A stretch of 64,000 bases of DNA from Plutella xylostella (lineage: Eukaryota > Arthropoda > Insecta > Lepidoptera > Plutellidae), in NCBI RefSeq assembly GCF_932276165.1, contig NC_064006.1:7826501-7890500 (forward strand). Direction: 5' to 3'. Both the position numbers and the translations under genes were made by a program. A model generated the notes under the pieces. That model saw only the letters and a list, made by a program, of their open reading frames with translations, was not told the origin of the DNA and searched no databases. This document shows, in pieces, positions 49,501 to 58,500 of the stretch (positions within the stretch are counted from its first letter, which is position 1; every line of letters begins with the position of its first letter).

Positions 49501-52500
49501 ACAGGTGTCAGTGAGCACTCTTGTATAGCTTTAGGTTCTAGAAACAGTTTAAACCTATAACATCTTAATTATAATTGCTTTGACTAATACCATGTTAACA
49601 CTTAAACCTGCTGTTAACACTAATTTCATTTGTTAACTCATCTTTATCGCTTTATGTTAGAACTGAGATAATTATAACACAGTTATACAGGTTAAAGTTA
49701 TAAAAATAGCTGTAACTGAGGGTAAAATGTTTGTTGGGCGGGAATCGAACCCGGGACCTTCGGCATAGCAGTCAGGGCCACTAACCACTACGCCATTTGA
49801 CCGTCGCTAACACTAGGTTTAGCCAATCAGATTATTGGTTATTGCATGGCTTTTTCTATAATTTGCGTGTTAGATTACCAGAGGCCGCTACATGGGATTG
49901 GTCATCATGCGTGTACCACCTTTGTTAATGTATGCGTATGCACCTTAATTGGCAAATATTATTAAAAATTACGAATTGAATAATAAATTTATTGAATTAT
50001 CAATTCTCTGAATGAAAACCCGCCCTTACCACCAAAGGAGCTTGCACGGGGCGCAAGAGGCGCACATTAAGACGTGACAAAAGTATTGCATTGCGCTCAC
50101 TGACATCGCGCGGTTTCGGAACGACCGCGTTGAAAAACTTTTTCCACGTCTTGACGCGTCTTGCGCCCCGTGCTAGGCTAGCAGCTACCCTTAAACATTC
50201 CCTCCCTCTCACACCCCACCCTTCCCCCGTCAGGAGCTGACAGTGTTCGACATCGGCTACTTCAGCGTGTGGTGTGAAGCCTTCACCGTGAACTTCGGCC
50301 ATGTGACCCTGCCCAGCACCAAGCTCAGCAACGTGCCGCCCAGTCTGAAGATGTTGGGCGTCTCACCGCAGGTATGTGGCTTGTTTGTTTGTCTTCAGTC
50401 ATTATTCATTACACTACAGAGTAAAGGGTACTGATAGGGACACACATAGGTACGTGAAACCAGGTTTATTAGCAGCTATACTTTTGTCCATATTCGGCCG
50501 AATAGCCGAAGCGTCCGTAGTCGGGCTAGCTTTAGTGATCGTTACTGTTCATTGGAGTTAAGGAACAAATGGCAAGGCCATGATTTCAAGGGGTTGTTTT
50601 CTGAGTGCTTCAGTGCTTCGAACGGCACGTTAAGACGTGGGTTCCGGTTGCTGTTTCAGCAGCTGTAAAGCCTAGTCAGAAGCCTTCGGGTAGCTTGAAA
50701 ACATTTGACAGTCGGGTGGACCACATATCCGACAACTCTCTCAGCACAAGCTTGCTTGTGTTACCAACCCGCACAACCCGAACAACCCCTAGAAATGTCA
50801 TAGAAAGAAAATGTTCATATAGAGTTATTTTTATCAAGTATTTTCGTTACTGCCAACTGGTATACTACAGGTACTGTACCTAAAGTATGAGTAAACTTCG
50901 ACCTACTTGTGGAAAGTACTCGTCTCAAGGAGATGTTATTTTGCAACCTGCAGATTTAGTGCGCCGAGGTCAATGACCCCTGCGCAATATTCTGTGATAT
51001 CCCAGTATTCGTGAGCTCACAGAATGCTCGATAGATACGTCACTTTATAAGACACAAAACCTTTTCCAGCTTTACAATAATTATAAGTTTTTAAGGGAAA
51101 AGTATTATACAGAAACATTGTCACTTCAGGGGTAGGCAGAGGTGATTTGCACCCAATTTACGCCATGTTAAGTTAGCCAAATAAATTGTCCTAGTGGAAC
51201 GACCTCTCTGGTACGTAAGCTGTGCATTGATCTGTAGACGCTACCGAGTGGGTAGATGTGAACAACTGGGTTAAGTTAGATATTAAACTTTAGTTACATT
51301 AAAAGAGAGATCATTTTTTTATTGTTTGTTGGACTCGTAGGCTCATCTATCTAGGCACACATCTAGAATCTAGAAGTGCAGGTTTCCTCACGACGTTTCC
51401 CTTCATCGTAAGAGTACCTACGTGGTAGAATTGCACTAAAATACTTTTTTCTAAAGAATTCATTGGTACATGGCCGAATTCGAACCCACGGCTTCACTCA
51501 TGAGATCCGTTACTATCACAAGCCTAAATAAAATAAAATAAATATCTCTAGAAGCACATGATCGGGAACGGTGGTCAGTTTATAAGGAGGCCTTTGCCCA
51601 GCAGTGGGACACGACACAGGCTGCATAAAAAAATAATAAAAAAATATCTCTATATTTGAAACCGATATGAAGCAATAAAGCGACTTGTATTGATAGTTTG
51701 AATATAAACTTTATAGTGCTATACGAGTATTGCATCGCACACAACTTTTATTGAGCTCTAAAGCGTGTGTCCTGAAAAATGGATCGTTTTACTGGATTTA
51801 TTTTATATTATTTACAATGTATGTAGACATATACATTATGTGCATTATATCTCATCACTGATTGATAAACTTTTTACCATGATTTAATATACGTTAATTA
51901 AGTACGCAGCTTTTATTCAGTAACTTACAAAAAGTCAAGTCATTACCCAAGTAGATAAAGCTTAGAAATAGGTAAATTAAAATATAATAAATCTAAAAAG
52001 TAAATTACAAAACAAAAGAAACAACACTCGTTCTGATAATCCAGAGGATAATTTATTGTCATTGCTTTTTAATATTGTGCTCTTAACTCACGACGATATT
52101 TGCTTTAATAAATTCATTAGCTTTGCATGAAAAGCGAATTTTCTGAAAAGTTACTTAGTTATAATGTATTTTATAATATGAAAATAAGCATAACTAGCTT
52201 TGTAAATTAATAAAGAAGTGCAGTAAGTAATTAATTGATTTGAAATAAATATAGAGGTAAAGATAACACTATTTATTTTTATCAATAATATAAAGAAATA
52301 TGAAATTTTATTATTCTGTAGGTACACTATATATATCTGTACATATTCTTGGGCATAATTATCTGGAAATTTCGCTTCTACAGCCCTTTTCCCATTCGCG
52401 TTTCTGGAAACAGTACATATCGGAATGTATAATGCGAGTAAATAAGCAACAATTACTTCAGCTCGCTCCAGCCAGGCGCTCTCAACAAAAACTACAGCAG

Positions 52501-55500
52501 ACTAAGGGCCAAATTCACCGAAGTAATTAAACGTCGTTAGAAGGATCGAAAACGCAGTTTATGCTCTAAACGAGCTTATACGCTCATTTCGATTTTCACC
52601 GACCAATATTAACCAAGATTAGAGCAAAACGCAGTTACAGCTGTAACTGCTATAAATTGGCCAGTTAGCGTTGCTAAACGCAGTTATAGAAAGCTGTCAT
52701 TGTCAAACGTCATAAACAAACCACTGAGCAAATAACAACGCTTTGACAACGACATATATTATTTTTTTGTTTTATAATGTGTCAAAACGTTTTGTTACTC
52801 CATTGCTCGAAATCAAAATACGCAAAAAGTATGTACGGCGCGACGCAATAACTAAACGCATTTCAGTGTTGCTGGCTCGTCTGTAGCTGAAACACCGGTG
52901 ACGTAAACGAGATTAAAATAGCACCGATGAATTTCAGGTTACTCTAAACGCAGTCAGACGAAATCGGCAATCGTGATTAATGAAATCGTAGTTTAATAAA
53001 ACTTAGATTTCTATGCAACCCGTGAATTTGGCCCCTATTCTGGAAACAATGTTGGGTTGCTAGACGTATTTTCTTACTTGTACAGGATACCTTTAAAAGT
53101 GTCAATCAAGTAAGAAGCTCTTTCTGAACAAGTTTTCTTCTGCGACTTTTGGAAAAACGTGAAATTCTCATATTTAAAGTCACGTGATACATGGATGGTG
53201 TTACCATTTATTTGTACAGCAGCCATTTAACAAAATTTTTACTTGTATTGTATTGTAAAAAAACCGTCCTCATTGCTTTAAGCAATCTGCTCCAGACATT
53301 AATTAAATTGGAATGACATGCCAGTCCCTAAAACTTCATATTCAAAAAGACTCAAAATCATCCGCCAACATCCGTCCACTCTGTCCTTCTAATACAACCA
53401 CTACCGGCTACCAGTCTTAAGCCATAGAATATGATAGAACAAATTTTTTACTAGACGTAAAATTTTACAATAACTTATCCATAGTCAAATATCACCCATT
53501 TCACAAAGGCTCAGTCACTGAGGAGAACAAATTGAATGAAACTCCTCGAGCACCTTTCTATCATTCATCTATTTGGCCGGGGATCCCACGCTATACTTGC
53601 CTGTTCGTGGTCTCCCACGAATACCGGTGAACAAACTCTATCGGTGACAGAATACGCAAAGTTCTGTTCTGGAGCTACTTGGAAATGCTCCAAGCTGCAG
53701 AAGCTATGAAATGCTGTGAACCAGGGCGGGGGCAGGCCAGGGACACTGGGAATGGGAGATCTAGATCTTAAAAAATGTTATTACTAATTGAGTAAAATTA
53801 GTAACAAACAACAATCTTGCAAATGAAAACGTTAAGTTAATTGCCTGAATTGTCATTGGATATTTTCGCCACACTTGCTACGATGAGAGAGTGTTTATAA
53901 ATGATACGTTATAGTTATTTTTTGTAAGAGCGAAGAAAATAATTGACTACCGGAAAATATTTTTATGGTTAGTCTTTTTATTAGTGCGCGCCTTACCTAC
54001 CGCGTGTATGGCTGTTTCTCTGTAATATGCTAAACAATATCGATACCTAAATATAACAATAAAATCGCCGTTCTCCCATGCCTGTAGCACACAAAATTTA
54101 AGTGAATGCCGTGAATTGCCTCCCACTCCGCGGGGCGCGGTTTGATTCCCGCAAGAAGCGTGAATTATTATTGAAAGCTCTGCTCATGAAGTTTCAGACT
54201 GTATCCATATTATAGGAGAGCTTTCTGCTCCGAGCTTTATTAACTTTGGTATTATTATTATCATTATGTATAATTTACATATGAGATTCACTTTGACTTT
54301 TGAGTATTATGACTTATTAAGTTGTGATTATGATTGACTTATTCATATAACCTCAGAATGAGGGCCTCACTTCGCATGAAATTCTTTGGTTACAACTTTA
54401 GTTATGATGAGATAATACTTTTTGCCATTATCATACATAAAGGGTGGTTGAGCAGAAACGTTGTCATGCGATTAGTTAGGCCAGTGACAAAAAGCCACCC
54501 TGTACATAGGTAGTCTATAAAATTTCATTGAAGTAGTGCACTTTTCTTAAAATATCTTAACTTGATGAGCTTTTACTAGCAATTTCGTACCATCTGTACC
54601 CTCGAACATTGTTGCTTAACTTTACTAACGAAATGCTAAGCTTAAGTTTTTTATGAGATAAAAGTATTTCAGAAATATTATACAAAGTAGGGTAAATCGT
54701 GGTATAACTGGCATGTGTCAGTAACTGGCACTTTGACTATAAAACTAAATATATTAAGCTTTTGGATATAGTAAGACCATCTTTGATGTGTTTACAGCAA
54801 TCTCCAATTATTCATTGATATTATAGTTTAATTTTACGCCTCCAGGTGGGTATTTTCCGGCGCTGGAAATTATCTCAGTCAAAGCGGCGAAGATCGCCAA
54901 AAAAATGCACGTGCGTTAAGTTTTTCTTAAGGAGACACCAAAATTTGTATGGCCTGTTTTCACGAAAATAAATAAGTTTTTGATAGTGTGACAATAACTA
55001 GGAAATAGGGGAAGGTCTAAACAATATCATAATAGCCCGATTCACTGTGATTTTAGTTGCTTTCGAGTTATATTTGAGGGTGCTAGTTACTGAAATGTAA
55101 TTTATATCTTCACTTAGTAACTGGCACCCCCCTGCCAGTTACTAATATTTTGGGTTTTGTGATTTTAAGCTATTTTATACCTTCTATCGACAGAAAATAC
55201 GATTTAAAGTGCACTGTAAAAACCCCCAGTGTCTAGTCAGCTTTGTTTCAATAACTGGCACGGGGCTGCCAGTTACTAATCTGCATACATTTTTTTACGC
55301 ACCAATAACTGGCACTTACTGGTGCGGTAAACATTTATTTCATATTTTTTTTCAGAAAAATGATAAAATCAAGGCAATCTACAGTAGTCTGTAACTGTCC
55401 ACTGCTGGATCTCTCACCAGCAGTGACACTGCACTCTGTTCTCGACCTTCCTCATCCAGCCACTACCGGTCAGCTTTATAAGGTCGTTGGTCCAGCTGGC

Positions 55501-58500
55501 TCGAAGGTATCCGCCGCTACGCTTGCCTATTCGTGGTCTCCACTCTAGAGCAGGTTTGCCCCACTGGTCATCGGTTCTTCGGCAGCTATGGCCGGCCTAA
55601 TGCCACTTGAGCATACAGAATTTAAGAGCTATATCGGTTACTCAAGTTCTCTTACGGATTACCTTATTTCTGATATGGTAAGTGAAGAACCACCAATCTT
55701 TCCAATGCCCGCTGATCGATTTTGAATCAGTGGACCAGTCCAACCGTCACTGTCCACGTCTATGATCAATACGTCATCACCAGTAAGACGCATTTACTGA
55801 AGACCTTTGCCTTCAGGCATTTATGTGAAAATTTGTCAAATCTTCCCCTGTGCAGTCCAATTCAGTAATATTTTGTTTTATGCACCTTACAGCTTCGTTT
55901 TTAAAGTTCCTTCTGCCTAGTCAAATAGACTGTCCAAGGTAGACATAATATATTGTTGCTGCATTAAGGCCGCTATGCATGTTACAACGAGGGGATTCCA
56001 GAACTGCCCAGGTCTAAATGGAATCAAAGGCTTTCTTATAGTCCTTGAAGAACTTGATAGAAACACGGTTCGTGATGACCTTATAAAACAGCTTGAAAAC
56101 ATGACTTATAAACAAAATTGGTTAAAGAGCATAGAAGCTGTTCGAGGATAGTAATAGCTTTCAGAAGCGCTACACTAATTCTGTCTTTACCCAGAGCATG
56201 TGAAGCTGAACATGCTCTGGGTGCTTGAGCCGTAGAAACCTTCAATTTCCGCAAGAAATTTCAGCTTAGAGGCAACTATACTACCGTCAGCAGTCCTTAA
56301 CTTAGCCAGGTCACTTCCCCCAAGCTGCTGAATGAATACATCAAGGTCCACAAGCATTTGCTTTCTCCATTTCCGTTTCCAAATCCAAGGGTTTCTCGAT
56401 TTGTTGCATTCATATGGACCCACGATTCGTAGCATACTTGTACTGTCATTTTGTCGTAGAAGTCGACCATTACAACGGTGATTTTGAGTCTTACCGGTAC
56501 AGAACCTAGACAGGTAATTGTACATTACCTAATATCAAATATATTATTGATTTTAGAGTACTTATTGACCTAATTGCATGATTTTTTAAAAGGTGCCAGT
56601 TACTGAAACATCATGTGACAGTTACTAATTTTCAATGCCAGTTACTAGGTTTTTTGGGGGTAGTGGATATAAACTTCATTAAAATCGAATATTAATCTTA
56701 TATCTTTACAATTTATGCCTATAATTGTTCGTCATCTTATTGCCAGTAATTCAAGCCTACCAGTGCTTAAATCAGGCCAATACTTTATTTTAAATATATT
56801 TTTTTGTGTTGCTAGTCGCTTAAACTGCCAGTTACTAGTACTTTTACCCTATACTTATATCTTACCTACACTGTATTATGAATTAGGAATAGGTTAATGA
56901 GTAGTTGAATTTATGGTTTTTCGACAGAAAAAAAACATAATTATATCAGTACATAACAATAAAAGTCTATTATCTTTATGCACACATGTGTGTTAATGTG
57001 GCCTTCAGTTATGAAAGCTTCGACGCATCTGCCGACTGCGAAATTCATATATTACCTTCAACTTTGCACGCTATATACTTTTGTAAACTTTATATTATAT
57101 TGTGCGCGGGTGCCGCAACTTTTATTTTGCTTCCTTTACTTTTTTTTTGTAATGATTAACATTCCGTCAGACTCTAAAAATGGTATACTTACTAATTTAA
57201 AGTTGTGGTTTGATTGTAAATTATAAAAAATATGCCCTTGTATGCTTTTATACTGTATTTTAATTTGTCATGTAAGTATATATACCTTTTTTAAGTCCTA
57301 TAAAGTATTCATAAATAAAATGTTGAGCACCCCTGGAATCTTGGATGGGGTAAATGCCACTACAAGAAATTAGGGTATGTAGGCGCCATAGCCCCGAAAT
57401 TTTGTTGATCAACTAATTCTCCTTAACTAAGCACAGTATTTAGTTTACAAGCTAATAATTAGCTACGTTAATAGTAATTCTATGAATTATATCTACTTAA
57501 ACTTGTAAAAAGCTCTTCCAAGCACACAAAACTAGTGAAAGAGGCATTAGCCCCACTAGGGGTTATTGCGCCTAAAAATCCCATTTTTTGTAGAAACGTC
57601 GATTACACGTAGAAGATATTTAAAATTCTATAAAATTTCATCATAATATGAAACTACATAAAATTTGCTAATATGTATTACAAGTTATAGCTTAATAGGG
57701 CGTATAGTCTGTTTGTTATGATCAAATGAATATGAAAGTCAAAGTATTGTGGCGCAATGGCCCCGGTTGACCTTATTATATTATATACAGGGCATTGCAC
57801 ATGTAGCTTTCGGCTTACTACCCTTTTTGAAACACTCTGTATAAAGGTTGATATAATGGCTGATCCTGTCATAACCACGATGACAAGCCCTGTTCCAGCT
57901 CTAGTATTTGTCACCAATATAAGAAAATGAAGATGTGACACGAAAGCTCGCAGGGTACAACCGGTACCAATATCGGTAATCGACTTCCTGAAATACTAAC
58001 AAGCACTTTCCGTAATATAGGAACTAAAGTCGTAAAGTTAGGCTTGCTAACGTTTCAACAGGCCCTCCCTTATAACTGGGGGTCACAAGCCCAGCGTCCG
58101 AATAGGCAATAAACCCACATAGTTAAAAACTAGGGCCAGTTATTTACGACTTGAGCGAGTAAAGTCGTTTAGTTAAAACTACAATTTGTAGCCTCCGTAA
58201 GTGCTTCAAGTCTCAACTATTTCGATGAAGCTATAAAATTTGTGGCGTGGTATTTAAGATGGCGTTATGTGTAATTATAATAATTGGTAGGTTTAAGTAG
58301 CGGTCAAATATTGACCTTACATTCAAGAGTCTGTAGTACTGTTTCGATAATAATTTTACTCGTATTTCATAATAAAATAAAAAAAAATATATGTGGGGAC
58401 ATCTCACACACGGCCATCCGACCCCAAGCTAGGCAGAACCTGTGTTATGGGTGTCGGACAGCTGATATATCTACACAAATACATAGATAGATAGATACTA

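Larger units (their letters stand above)
48363..50233 (+). other. remainder of Skeletor-like intron 5
   Basis: Contains a SINE head fragment (49735-49808) and a MITE (50044-50173). The rest is AT-rich without recognised features. Confidence 0.55.

Noticed and set aside
54110..54180. tRNA-like B box (GGTTTGATTCC)
   Set aside because: No A box at the proper distance and no cloverleaf. At most a degraded SINE scrap.
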